DNA of 49,944 bases from Paracoccaceae bacterium (lineage in GTDB: Bacteria > Pseudomonadota > Alphaproteobacteria > Rhodobacterales > Rhodobacteraceae): the NCBI GenBank assembly GCA_012270125.1, contig JAAXIY010000035.1, forward strand, positions 1 through 49,944, in the 5' to 3' direction. Numbering within the stretch: position 1 is the first letter of the stretch; every line of letters starts with the position of its first letter. This document shows positions 1 through 8,059 of the stretch, piece by piece. A program made the translations under genes and the position numbers. The notes beneath the pieces were generated by a model, which saw only the letters and a program-made list of their open reading frames with translations, had not been told where the DNA came from and searched no databases.

Positions 1-46
1 CTAATTTAGTACCTCAAAGCACGTTTGAGCCAATGGAGTATGCTAA

Positions 47-382
47 ATGTCAAAACCTGAGACGCTTTTGATGAGTTATATTGTCTGTGATCTTCTTAGT
101 AAAAGTGATCAAACAGTTGCACATGAAGCGTGGGTTAAAATAATTGAAGATATGCACGAAGATTTCAAAAAAGCAGGAGCTTTAAGGCAGACGGTATCTC
201 AAATTTGGAATAGAAAAGGCACTTTTAAATTAGGGTTCATGTGGGAATACAAAGACGAAAAAGCGTTTAATGCATGCCAAAAATTGTTTAGAATAGCAGA
301 AGCTGAGTTTGTTAAAAAAACTGGTATATCTTGGCGAATTACACCAACGAGAGGAATTGTTCTCGCCGATATGCAATTCTGA
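47..382 (+). CDS. Conserved-looking hypothetical protein (111 aa)
   Basis: I do not recognise this protein. It is small, soluble and rich in charged residues, with no signal peptide or membrane segment. The pattern of alternating amphipathic helices and short strands could be a small alpha/beta fold, but that is a guess. The ATG start is supported by a GGAG motif 8 nt upstream (35-38). It lies at the left edge of the window, reads toward the MAPEG gene about 108 nt away, and its upstream partner, if any, is outside the window. Codon use matches the neighbours. No function is proposed. Confidence 0.75.
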   Translation: MSKPETLLMSYIVCDLLSKSDQTVAHEAWVKIIEDMHEDFKKAGALRQTVSQIWNRKGTFKLGFMWEYKDEKAFNACQKLFRIAEAEFVKKTGISWRITPTRGIVLADMQF

Positions 383-490
383 AGTTCATCTAGTAATTTC
401 TTGTTAATTACTATTGTTATAATATTGCTCAATATAATTTATTTTGTAGTGTTAGGCTTACATCGTAATTAAAATGAAAGTTTTCTTAGA

Positions 491-901
491 ATGATTGATA
501 TTAATTCACCCGAAATTTACTGGCTCACATTAACAGTCATTATGACTGCTTTGCTTTGGATTCCGCAGATTTTAAATTCATTAATTAAATCTGGGCCAAT
601 AAAAGCTTTTTTATATCCTGATGCTGCTGCACAGCTATACTCAGATTGGGCTCAAAGATCTAAAGCAGCGCATGGTAATGCAGTTCAAAATTTAGTGATT
701 TTTGCCCCATTGGTTATACTGCTGGTAGTTTTTGATCTTGAAAATGAAATTACTGCATTAATGGCCATGATATACTTCATTGCTAGGGTTTTTCATTACA
801 TTATGCATGTTTTAGCAATTCCTTTGCTTCGAACAGTTGCTTTTTTGATAGGTTTTGTTTGCCAGCTCGTAATTGGTTTTTCTATTCTGAGTGCTTTGTA
901 A
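491..901 (+). CDS. MAPEG-family integral membrane protein
   Basis: This 136-residue protein belongs to the MAPEG family (membrane-associated proteins in eicosanoid and glutathione metabolism). It shows about four hydrophobic helices (near residues 8-30, 64-82, 86-106 and 114-135). After the first cytoplasmic loop come the family's conserved polar positions R56, H61, N63 and N67. In eukaryotes the family conjugates or isomerises lipids with glutathione. Bacterial members of this short type are mostly of unknown function, so no substrate is assigned. The length is typical for the family. The gene stands alone, convergent with the serine hydrolase downstream. Family assignment is firm; activity is unknown. 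Confidence 0.82.
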   Translation: MIDINSPEIYWLTLTVIMTALLWIPQILNSLIKSGPIKAFLYPDAAAQLYSDWAQRSKAAHGNAVQNLVIFAPLVILLVVFDLENEITALMAMIYFIARVFHYIMHVLAIPLLRTVAFLIGFVCQLVIGFSILSAL

Positions 902-935
902 TTTACAGTCCCTTAAATAAACGGTAAGGAGAAAA

Positions 936-2051
936 TTATCTGGCCCTGTCTGGTTTATTATTTTTGATACTTGCTAATACCATTCTAACAAATTCAGGCA
1001 CTTTTTCTTTTTCAATCCATCTGGCTACAATTACCAAATCATTCTCAGGGTCGATGTAAATAATTTGAGTTCCAACACCCATAGCGCAAAATGCGGAATG
1101 GGGGGCGCCTGGAAACATGCCTCTTTTGGAGTCATTTAACCACCAAAGGTATCCATAAAAAGATGCTATTGGACAGGGAGTGACGCACTCGTTAACCCAT
1201 TTTTCTGAAATTATTTCCACTCCATTCCACTGACCCTTATTAAGCATTAATTGGCCAACCCGAGCGTGGTCTAAGCTATTTATCCATAGACCACCTCCCC
1301 AGTGCGCTCCACCGGAAACTGATTGTAGTCTTTTTCCATTTATATTTAACCAAGAATTATCATACCCATGCCACTCCCATGTTTCTGATGCTCCAATTGG
1401 ATCCATAATTCTTTCTTTAAGTACTACAGGAAGAGGACGGCCAAAGGCATGCATTAGGGCCAAAGATAATCTATTAACACGGACATCATTGTATTCCCAA
1501 TAAGTCCCAGGCGGCTGTAAACTTCGCTTGCTTCCTCTTTTGTCTAAGTTTTGAGAGTCTCCAATAACATCCCGATAGTGATCAATCCAATCTGGTTTGT
1601 CCCACAGGGTTCCCTCCCATTCACTTGTAAGCTGTAACATTTGGGCCCAGGTGATATTTTTGTTTTGCTCAGAGTCAAAACCACCATCTTTTACGATAGT
1701 TCTTATTGGAGCATGAACGTCGGGAATGATACCATCGTTTACCGCAACCCCCATACATAACGATAAATAGCTTTTGCTTATACTGAAAGTCATATCGACA
1801 TATTCAACATCACCCCACGTTTTGATGAGATGACCTTTTCGAAGTATGACCCCTGAACCAGCCTTTCTGTGCTTTACAGGTCCTATAGTTTTACCAATAG
1901 GCCAAGGTTCCTCGAAGTGACCTTTTTCTAATGCGGCGCCTATATCACGGTCCATTTGGGACTCGTTGTCTATTGCAAATTTGATGGCTTTGGAGAGTAA
2001 TTCTTCTTGGACTCCCACCTGTTGAGGCTCTATCGAACTTAAACTTAACAT
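936..2051 (-). CDS. Serine hydrolase, class C beta-lactamase-like
   Basis: A 371-residue member of the beta-lactamase/penicillin-binding transpeptidase-like serine hydrolases (Pfam Beta-lactamase). The nucleophile motif SxxK is S90-I-S-K93. The second motif appears as Y187-N-D in a YNDVRVN context rather than classical YxN. A Gly-rich GVG near the C-terminus stands where KTG would be. I see no signal peptide, so a cytoplasmic esterase or amidase role is more likely than beta-lactam resistance. It is the last gene of a leftward set with the cupin (69-nt gap) and the Lrp-like ligand-binding gene. It could be an esterase or a peptide or amide hydrolase; the substrate cannot be inferred. Confidence 0.82.
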   Translation of the reverse strand: MLSLSSIEPQQVGVQEELLSKAIKFAIDNESQMDRDIGAALEKGHFEEPWPIGKTIGPVKHRKAGSGVILRKGHLIKTWGDVEYVDMTFSISKSYLSLCMGVAVNDGIIPDVHAPIRTIVKDGGFDSEQNKNITWAQMLQLTSEWEGTLWDKPDWIDHYRDVIGDSQNLDKRGSKRSLQPPGTYWEYNDVRVNRLSLALMHAFGRPLPVVLKERIMDPIGASETWEWHGYDNSWLNINGKRLQSVSGGAHWGGGLWINSLDHARVGQLMLNKGQWNGVEIISEKWVNECVTPCPIASFYGYLWWLNDSKRGMFPGAPHSAFCAMGVGTQIIYIDPENDLVIVARWIEKEKVPEFVRMVLASIKNNKPDRAR

Positions 2052-2120
2052 TGCAAAAATCCTTTTGAGTTTCAGATGACTTAAAGGCAGTATTTAAAAA
2101 ATTTGTCTAAATAAAATTAA

Positions 2121-2486
2121 TTAGAGATTAGGCGATGCGTCTATTATAAATAACTTGCGCATGTGATCATGGATTATCCATTCACCTTTCCAGCCCTGAG
2201 GCAAAACTAAAAGGTCCCCAGCCTTTATTTCTCTTGGAGCTTCGCCATCTACCCGTGTTACAGTGGCTCGTCCTTTAATTATGTGGCAATATTCACCTGC
2301 GGATGTGCGATCAGCTGTGAAATGGCCTGGCTGGCATTCCCAAACGCCAATCTTACAGTGACCGTCAGCAGAGGTCCAAAGTATCGAAGACGCTTCTTGT
2401 TGGCCAGCGGTTAACGATGTTGGTTTATCTTTGAAATTTTCTAATACAATGGAAGCCAGATCGTTGAATACTTTATGCTCCGTCAT
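2121..2486 (-). CDS. Small cupin-domain protein (DUF861/Cupin_3 type)
   Basis: This 121-residue protein is a single cupin barrel. The core contains the typical pattern E-Y-C-H-I-I-x-G at about residues 68-75, followed by a Gly-Asp turn and the LVLPQGWKGEW strand that resembles the Cupin_3 (DUF861) family, related to ureidoglycine aminohydrolase. Metal-ligand positions are incomplete by eye, so either a binding or an enzymatic role is possible. An AAGGGA ribosome site lies about 8 nt before the ATG. It is probably co-transcribed with the upstream Lrp-like gene (70-nt gap) and the downstream serine hydrolase. Confidence 0.8.
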   Translation of the reverse strand: MTEHKVFNDLASIVLENFKDKPTSLTAGQQEASSILWTSADGHCKIGVWECQPGHFTADRTSAGEYCHIIKGRATVTRVDGEAPREIKAGDLLVLPQGWKGEWIIHDHMRKLFIIDASPNL

Positions 2487-2556
2487 TTTAGCTATCCCTT
2501 ACAACATATTTAAATATATCAATAATATTCTTGTTCCCTTAGGTCTTAAGATTAGT

Positions 2557-2802
2557 TCAACGAGTGAATACCTTATAAGTCTGTATTGTATTAGTCCGTT
2601 CTATTCCTTCGATATTTAATAAATTATCATTTATATATCTGCCGATATCTTCTCCACTTGGCACGCGAAGTTTGAGTAACAAATCGAAATCACCGCTGAT
2701 AGAATATAGCTCAGAATGAATCTCACGAAGACCGATTTCATCTGCAACATTATATGCCGTTCCCGGCTTGCAGCGTATTTGTACAAATAGTGTTGTGGTC
2801 AT
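2557..2802 (-). CDS. Standalone Lrp/AsnC ligand-binding (RAM) domain protein
   Basis: This 81-residue protein matches only the C-terminal RAM/SAM domain of Lrp/AsnC regulators, with its beta-alpha-beta-beta-alpha-beta pattern, an SISGDFDLLLKL strand pair and IEGIERTNT near the end. There is no helix-turn-helix. Such domains bind amino acids and oligomerise, and standalone copies are known. I chose ATG 2802 over the in-frame ATG at 2820 because AGGAG sits 8 nt before it. The gene is divergent from the glycine amidinotransferase across 180 bp and heads a leftward set with the cupin and serine hydrolase. An amino-acid sensing role is inferred from the family only. Confidence 0.82.
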   Translation of the reverse strand: MTTTLFVQIRCKPGTAYNVADEIGLREIHSELYSISGDFDLLLKLRVPSGEDIGRYINDNLLNIEGIERTNTIQTYKVFTR

Positions 2803-2982
2803 ATTAGTTTCTCCTAGCACTAATAAACTAATCGAAAATTATTTATCTGTATAGTTTTCGTAGGAATGAAACATAAAAATATATATTTTAAATACTAAAA
2901 ATATAGAGTAGTGAAATCGATGGAGTTCGTCGTTTATAAACTTCGTTTTCTTGAAATTTTTTAGTTTTTAAGGGGGTCAAAT

Positions 2983-4095
2983 ATGAAAACAGTAGTTAAT
3001 AGCTGGAATGAATGGGATCCTTTAAAACATGTGATAGTTGGGCGCGCTGATGACTGCCACATCCCACCTGAAGAGCCTGCATTGGATGCGAAAGTTCCAG
3101 AAGATAGTGATATGCGAGGCCAGTGGGGAAGGAGACCTCAAGAAACAATAGATAGAGCAAACGAGTTGCTAGATAATTTCGCCTCATTACTTGAAAAACG
3201 GGGAATTAGAGTGGATAGGCCAACGCCGATTGATTTTTCCAAACCCGCTACTACTCCAGATTTTCATACAGACAGCCAATTTGGATGCATGCCTCCACGT
3301 GATGTGCTTCTAACCGTTGGTTCAGAAATACTTGAAGCAACAATGTCGTATCGTTGCCGTTGGTTTGAGTATCTTTGTTACAGGCCATTAATGGAAAAAT
3401 ACTGGGAAGAAGACCCCAACTTTCGCCATGAGGCTGCTCCAAAACCAAGGCTCACAGATAGAGATTATCGCGCTGATTACTTGTCTGAGAAGATTGGAAT
3501 TGAAAAGCGCCTAAAGTGGACAGCTGAAAAGTTTTTTGTAACAACTGAAGAAGAACCTCTTTTTGATGCCGCTGATGTCCTCCGGTTTGGGAAAGACTTA
3601 GTCGTTCAGCACGGTTTCACAACAAATCAGCGAGGTATTGAGTGGCTTCGAAGGCATTTCCCAGATCATCGTGTTCATGCGGTTAATTTTCCCGGAGATC
3701 CATATCCTATCCATATTGATGCTACCTTTACACCGCTTAGACCAGGTTTAATATTAAACAATCCTCAGAGGCGCCTTCCTGACGAACAGCGAGAGATGTT
3801 TTATAAAAACGACTGGGAGATTGTTGATGCAGCACAGCCAGCTCACAATACGCCGCCGCCCCTTTGTTACTCCTCTGTTTGGTTAAGCATGAATGTTTTA
3901 GTTTTAGATCCTAAAACTGTTTGCGTCGAGAAATCAGAGGTTTACCAGGCTGAACAAATGGATAAACTTGGAATGGAGGTCGTTGAGGTTGAACTCCGAG
4001 ATGCATATGCATTTGGAGGTGGGTTACATTGCTGTACTGCTGACGTATATCGAGAAAGTTCAATGGAGGACTACTTTTCAACTTTATCGGGATAA
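2983..4095 (+). CDS. Glycine amidinotransferase (AGAT-type)
   Basis: This 370-residue protein belongs to the amidinotransferase family and resembles mammalian L-arginine:glycine amidinotransferase closely in its C-terminal two thirds. The catalytic set is visible: D195 in FDAADVLRFG, H244 in HIDATF, and the nucleophile C350 in GGGLHC. The reaction transfers the amidino group of arginine through a Cys adduct to an amine such as glycine, giving guanidinoacetate and ornithine. The residue after the catalytic Cys is Cys351, where the animal enzyme has Trp. A strong AGGGGG lies 7 nt before the ATG. It is monocistronic and divergent from the RAM-domain gene. The acceptor amine may differ from glycine (inosamine or other amines); the fold and chemistry are confident. 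Confidence 0.88.
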   Translation: MKTVVNSWNEWDPLKHVIVGRADDCHIPPEEPALDAKVPEDSDMRGQWGRRPQETIDRANELLDNFASLLEKRGIRVDRPTPIDFSKPATTPDFHTDSQFGCMPPRDVLLTVGSEILEATMSYRCRWFEYLCYRPLMEKYWEEDPNFRHEAAPKPRLTDRDYRADYLSEKIGIEKRLKWTAEKFFVTTEEEPLFDAADVLRFGKDLVVQHGFTTNQRGIEWLRRHFPDHRVHAVNFPGDPYPIHIDATFTPLRPGLILNNPQRRLPDEQREMFYKNDWEIVDAAQPAHNTPPPLCYSSVWLSMNVLVLDPKTVCVEKSEVYQAEQMDKLGMEVVEVELRDAYAFGGGLHCCTADVYRESSMEDYFSTLSG

Positions 4096-4267
4096 AATAA
4101 TTATTGGGACCGGTATAAGCATGAAAAACAGAAAAATAAATATAAGCATCATCGGCCATGTGAAATACATGAGTAATGACGCAACAACTATCAAAGCAAA
4201 GTATTGTGATATTTTGATCGGCAATTTTTTCCTAAAATTTTAGATAGTTAAACAAATTCTATCCCCT

Positions 4268-4288
4268 AGATAGAGTTATCTCTTTTTT
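4268..4288 (+). terminator. Weak hairpin plus T-run, possible intrinsic terminator
   Basis: A 5-bp AGATA/TATCT stem with a 4-nt loop is followed by C and six T residues, about 170 nt after the amidinotransferase stop and before the next rightward gene. The stem is short and AT-rich, so the call is tentative. Confidence 0.25.
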
Positions 4289-4338
4289 AAAATAGCAAAA
4301 AAAATATAATTATAATACTCAATTCAAGGAAAATAAGA

Positions 4339-4746
4339 ATGCCTAAAAATATTTCACAAAGAAGCTTTTTTAATTTCGTCCAAATTTTTGTTTTGATTTG
4401 TAGTTTTATACTTCCTCATTGGGCTGTTGGTTCTGTATCAGATTTAAGATTAAAAACACTTATTAAAATTTGTGAGGCAGCACAGTCCACTGGAGACGGT
4501 GGAACAATCACTAACATAGCACTGCAATTAAAAGCTGCTCAGTTTGATATAGAGACAGATCTTGGTAAACAAGCTGTTAAATGTATTGAAGCTGGTTTCC
4601 CTTCGGATGAAAAATCAGCAAGCTTTGAAGGTATGATTGTTAAAATAAAGAAATTGCAAACTGAATTAAGAGAACTCTGTTTTAATCTTTTGGAACTAAA
4701 ACCAACACAAGCGATTACTTTTGAGCCATGCAAAGAGTTTTACTGA
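4339..4746 (+). CDS. Exported hypothetical protein with Cys pairs
   Basis: This 135-residue protein starts with a typical Sec signal: a KNISQR basic end, then a hydrophobic core at about residues 13-27, with likely cleavage near 30-32 (WAVGS). The mature part is helical, with four Cys residues (in ICEAAQ, KCIEAG, LCFNL and PCKEF) that could form two disulfides in the periplasm. I do not recognise the family. A GGA lies about 9 nt before the ATG. It opens a run of three small rightward genes that look envelope-associated. Confidence 0.65.
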   Translation: MPKNISQRSFFNFVQIFVLICSFILPHWAVGSVSDLRLKTLIKICEAAQSTGDGGTITNIALQLKAAQFDIETDLGKQAVKCIEAGFPSDEKSASFEGMIVKIKKLQTELRELCFNLLELKPTQAITFEPCKEFY

Positions 4747-4843
4747 ATGATTGAATTTAAAAATAGAATTTGCTCGAAGAAGAAAGTTTGTTTCAAAGCT
4801 TAAGCCGTGTTGTAATTATTTAAGATAGATTTATTGTGAGATT

Positions 4844-4993
4844 ATGATTTACCGACTCGGCGCAATCGCAATAATCATTATCCTTTTATTCTTATTTTTC
4901 GCTGAAAGGGGAGGCCGGCGGTATCCTATAGCTTACGTTTTGATAGCAGCAATTATTGGGTTCATGTTGGTTGTTGGATTGTTAGCGGAGTAA
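4844..4993 (+). CDS. 49-residue two-helix membrane microprotein
   Basis: Reading from ATG 4844 to TAA 4991-4993 gives a 49-residue protein beginning MIYRLGAIAI. It has two hydrophobic helices (about residues 5-20 and 29-46) joined by a short basic loop, ERGGRRYP. The composition is typical of a real inner-membrane microprotein, and the positively charged loop predicts both ends in the periplasm. The ribosome site is weak (GTGAG). It lies between the exported 135-aa protein and the zinc-ribbon membrane protein. The function is unknown. Small two-helix proteins of this size are easily missed by automatic calling. Confidence 0.6.
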   Translation: MIYRLGAIAIIIILLFLFFAERGGRRYPIAYVLIAAIIGFMLVVGLLAE

Positions 4994-5091
4994 ATGGACT
5001 GGCAAAGAAAAAAATAGATTTTTAAAGTTGGTTTTATTTATGAAAATTTTAAAGTAAAAATTTACGAAATTTAGACCCATTTGGAATAAAA

Positions 5092-5376
5092 ATGCCACAG
5101 TGCACTAATTGCCAGAGAACACTAATAGAAGATGCAACATTTTGTCCTGGTTGCTCTTTAGAAAACCCTTTGGATCAATCAAAAATAAAGAAGAAAATTT
5201 CCTTCAAGCGCCCGTCATTTTTTAATTCAGCTTTATTCTGGCTTTGGGCTGTTCCTCTTTGGATTATACTTTGGTTTATTTCAGGGATGTTTGTTAGTTC
5301 TGGTATATTATGTGTTTTGGTTCTCATGAGAACGGTATTGGAACTGATCAACTCTCATCAAGAGGTTGAAGATTAG
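5092..5376 (+). CDS. Zinc-ribbon membrane protein (94 aa)
   Basis: The N-terminus is a zinc ribbon with two CxxC knuckles: C4-x2-C7 and C18-x2-C21. A basic linker (KIKKKISFKR) leads to one long or two short hydrophobic segments at about residues 45-80. The arrangement, a cytoplasmic zinc ribbon tethered to the membrane, is common in uncharacterised bacterial proteins. No enzymatic domain is present. It ends 58 nt before the SDR start and may share a transcript with the small genes upstream. Role unknown. Confidence 0.7.
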   Translation: MPQCTNCQRTLIEDATFCPGCSLENPLDQSKIKKKISFKRPSFFNSALFWLWAVPLWIILWFISGMFVSSGILCVLVLMRTVLELINSHQEVED

Positions 5377-5434
5377 CGAAATATATTTGTGAAGCTGATA
5401 AGCAGTGACATCAAAAACTTGGGGAGTTTCAATT

Positions 5435-6211
5435 ATGGATTTCGAATTGAAAGGTAAAAAGGCTATTGTGAGTGCTGGAGGATCTGGCATTGGGCGCAGT
5501 ATTGTTGATGAGTTTATCAACCAAGGAGTTTCAGTTTCCACCTGTGATATTGATGCGGGGCTTATTGAAGAAATACAGATCAAATATCCTGAGATACATG
5601 CGGAAGTTGTTGATGTAGGCGATGAAAAAACTGTAAAAGAATTTTGTTTGAAAAGTATAGATGCGCTGGGTGGGGTCGACTGTCTCGTCAATAATGCAGG
5701 AGTTGCTGGGCCTACACTTCCAATAGAGGAGATTGGCTCTGAAGATTGGGCAAACTGTCTAAATATATGTCTTAATAGCCAGTTTTATTTTATTAAGTCT
5801 TGCTTAAAATATCTTCGCAAAAGTTCTTCACCGTCGATTGTTAATCTTTCATCTGCCGCGGGACAATATGGGTTTGCTTTAAGAACGCCATATGCTTCAG
5901 CAAAATGGGGTGTGATTGGATTAACGAAGTCCTTATCAATTGAATTAGGTAAAGACAAAATAAGGGTAAACGCTATTTTGCCAGGTTTAGTTGCGGGTGA
6001 TCGCCAGAACAATGTTTTGAGAAACAAGGCACAACGTCTTGGTAAATCGTTCAGCGAAGTTGAAGAAGAGGCTTTCTCTTTTACTTCCATAAAAGAGTAT
6101 GTTGATGCTCAAGATATAGCCAATCAGGTAATGTATTTGGCATCAGATGCTGGAATGCATGTTTCGGGACAAGCCATTGCAATCGATTGTGATACTAAAA
6201 TGCTACTATAG
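5435..6211 (+). CDS. SDR-family NAD(P)-dependent oxidoreductase
   Basis: A classical short-chain dehydrogenase of 258 residues. It has a cofactor motif at S13-A-G-G-S-G-I-G20 (Ser replaces the usual Thr), NNAG at 86-89, and the catalytic Ser139/140, Tyr153 and Lys157. D38 in CDID after beta-2 suggests NAD rather than NADP. The start is ATG 5435 because GGGGAG sits 8 nt upstream; a GTG at 5405 would add ten non-homologous residues. It resembles 3-oxoacyl-ACP reductase or sugar dehydrogenase members, but the substrate is not determinable. It lies between the zinc-ribbon gene and an EamA transporter. Confidence 0.85.
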   Translation: MDFELKGKKAIVSAGGSGIGRSIVDEFINQGVSVSTCDIDAGLIEEIQIKYPEIHAEVVDVGDEKTVKEFCLKSIDALGGVDCLVNNAGVAGPTLPIEEIGSEDWANCLNICLNSQFYFIKSCLKYLRKSSSPSIVNLSSAAGQYGFALRTPYASAKWGVIGLTKSLSIELGKDKIRVNAILPGLVAGDRQNNVLRNKAQRLGKSFSEVEEEAFSFTSIKEYVDAQDIANQVMYLASDAGMHVSGQAIAIDCDTKMLL

Positions 6212-6230
6212 TCAGTTTTAAGCATTAACA

Positions 6231-6245
6231 GTCAAAAGTTTTGAC
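6231..6245. promoter_or_regulatory. 15-bp perfect palindrome, possible operator
   Basis: GTCAAAA-G-TTTTGAC is a perfect 7-1-7 inverted repeat. It sits 20 nt after the SDR stop and 90 nt before the EamA start, with no T-run after it. An operator for the EamA-pentapeptide unit is more likely than a terminator, but no regulator can be named. Confidence 0.3.
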
Positions 6246-6334
6246 CGCCAGCGCATCAACTAAAATCTAAAGTTCTTGCTTAATTCCATATTTAAGCGCA
6301 ACTTCTAATTATAATTTTCTCAGAATGAGTAATC

Positions 6335-7213
6335 ATGGAAATTAATAACCCGCGTGGCATACTGTTGATGGCGCTAGGAATGGCTCTTTTTGCAGTTGCA
6401 GACACGATTGCTAAAGTCTTGCTGGAACATTATCCGCCAGCTCAGGTCGTTTTTTTAAGGCAGCTAGGTTTATTTTTTGGTGTAAATTTTATAATGTTAT
6501 ACAATCTGAAATGGGTTGGAAAATCACAAAACTTAACTAAACAGTTACTCCGGGGTTTATCTGCAACTGGATCAGCTGTCATCTTCCTATTTGGACTGAG
6601 AACAATTCCAATAGCCGATGCGACGGCAATTGCTTTCGTCGCTCCTTTATTCGTGATTATTTTTAGTTACTTTATTTTGAAAGAGCCTATCGGTATAAGA
6701 CGCTGGCTTGCTGTGGTCATTGGTTTTTCTGGTACTTTGATAATTATTCGTCCTGGATTTGAAGTAATTAACCTAGGTCATCTTTTTATAATTATTGCGG
6801 CACTACTCTTTGCATTACGCCAAATTATATCAAGATTGCTAGCGGCAACAGATGACCCGGTAACCACTGCATTCTTTACTGCATACACTAGTGTATTCAT
6901 TTTTTTGTTGTTTCAACCCTGGGTTTGGACACCAATAACAAATACTAACCACATTTTTCTTTTTTTTATTTATGCAGCCTGTGCTGGGACAGCTGAATTT
7001 TTAGTTATAAAATCTCTTCAGATAGCTCATGCTGTGGTTGTTTCCCCGCTCCAATACACACTTTTGATTTGGGTAACGATTTTTGGCTTCGTTATATGGG
7101 GAATTTTTCCAGATTTCTGGACATTTATGGGAGCGGGGGTCATTATCGCAACGGGCTTATACTCGCTTCACAGAGAAAGGTTGAAAAATCGCGTTGAAGA
7201 CAATTTCAGTTGA
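6335..7213 (+). CDS. EamA/DMT-superfamily transporter
   Basis: This 292-residue inner-membrane protein has about ten hydrophobic helices arranged as two EamA repeats (roughly residues 7-140 and 150-282). The first repeat shows the conserved MALGMALFAVADTIAK start and a PIADATAIAFVAPLF helix; the second ends with the proline-containing helix SPLQYTLLIW. Family members export amino acids, drugs or metabolites, but sequence alone gives no substrate. The pentapeptide-repeat gene begins 10 nt after its stop, so the two are probably one transcript. Confidence 0.88.
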   Translation: MEINNPRGILLMALGMALFAVADTIAKVLLEHYPPAQVVFLRQLGLFFGVNFIMLYNLKWVGKSQNLTKQLLRGLSATGSAVIFLFGLRTIPIADATAIAFVAPLFVIIFSYFILKEPIGIRRWLAVVIGFSGTLIIIRPGFEVINLGHLFIIIAALLFALRQIISRLLAATDDPVTTAFFTAYTSVFIFLLFQPWVWTPITNTNHIFLFFIYAACAGTAEFLVIKSLQIAHAVVVSPLQYTLLIWVTIFGFVIWGIFPDFWTFMGAGVIIATGLYSLHRERLKNRVEDNFS

Positions 7214-7223
7214 TAATTTTCAG

Positions 7224-7664
7224 ATGATATATTTGAAATTTGCGTTATTGATTTGGCTTTTGTTATCCAACACAATTGTGAATGCTAATTGTGTAAGCTG
7301 TAATTTTGATAATAAAAATTTAGCAAATTTTGAATTCAAGAATCAAAATTTAAGTAATGCCTCTTTTAAGGGTGCTTATTTGGTCAATGCTGATTTTTCG
7401 GGGGCTAAACTTACCAGTGCAATTTTTGATGATGCTTATGCTAATGGAGCTAATTTTGTAGGTGCGCAATTAGATAATGCTTCTTTTAGGAATGCCGAAT
7501 TGGAATTAGCAAATTTTCAAAATGCATCTCTTAAAGACGTTACATTTGAAAGTGCGTATATGGTGCATGCAGAATTATCAAAAAGACAAATTCTGGAGAG
7601 TAAATTTTGTGATAACGCAGTAAAAGATGCAATGAAATTTAGTAGCATGTGCAAAAACCAATAA
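7224..7664 (+). CDS. Exported pentapeptide-repeat protein
   Basis: From ATG 7224 the 146-residue product has a signal sequence (MIYLKFALLIWLLL then a VNA-type cleavage site at about residue 20). It continues with about 80 residues of A(D/N)(L/F)xx pentapeptide repeats (for example NASFKGAYLVNADFSGAKL), which form a right-handed quadrilateral beta-helix. A C-terminal segment contains two Cys (KFCDN, SMCKN) that may pair with the N-terminal CVSC. An in-frame TTG at 7194 would overlap the EamA gene and bury the signal, so it was rejected. The 10-nt gap after the EamA gene suggests co-expression. Function unknown; DNA-gyrase mimicry is unlikely for an exported protein. Confidence 0.75.
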   Translation: MIYLKFALLIWLLLSNTIVNANCVSCNFDNKNLANFEFKNQNLSNASFKGAYLVNADFSGAKLTSAIFDDAYANGANFVGAQLDNASFRNAELELANFQNASLKDVTFESAYMVHAELSKRQILESKFCDNAVKDAMKFSSMCKNQ

Positions 7665-7840
7665 TCGAAATTCATTTACAGGTTTAAGAAAGTTAAAAAT
7701 CTCGAACAATAAGTTAAATACTTGATGTTTTGGGGGGCTGCTTTCCCAGTTATTTAGTTTGCTATCAGCTTTCCTTTACTTTTTTGCTTATTTCCTGTAC
7801 ACAACTTTCAAACTCAGGGTGATTGTTTTGCGGGGTTGTC

Positions 7841-8035
7841 ATGATTGACGATGCAAATATCACCGATTATCGCCAAATATTGTTGGATATTGCTCGGTCG
7901 TTAGGCGCAGAAAACCTTCTTAATGCTTGGACAATGTGTCGTATGCGAAACTGGATAGACGAATACGGCGAAATTACCTCAGAAGGAGTGGCCCAAGTAC
8001 TTTCTTTTAAAAAGATAGCAACGATAACCCCGTAA
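7841..8035 (+). CDS. Small hypothetical protein (64 aa)
   Basis: Starting at ATG 7841, the reading frame encodes a compact, probably helical 64-residue protein beginning MIDDANITDY, with a GGGG stretch shortly upstream. It has no signal or membrane helix, and no family is recognised. Amino-acid composition is protein-like, with balanced charges and no low-complexity sequence. It is an isolated reading frame in a 395-bp gap, convergent with tupA, so it could be spurious. Confidence 0.4.
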   Translation: MIDDANITDYRQILLDIARSLGAENLLNAWTMCRMRNWIDEYGEITSEGVAQVLSFKKIATITP

Positions 8036-8059
8036 AATATACTTCTAAAGTCTTGAAGC

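Noticed and set aside
3968-4243. 91-residue frame overlapping the end of the amidinotransferase gene
   Set aside because: It lies mostly inside the well-supported gene in another frame and its product has no protein-like pattern.
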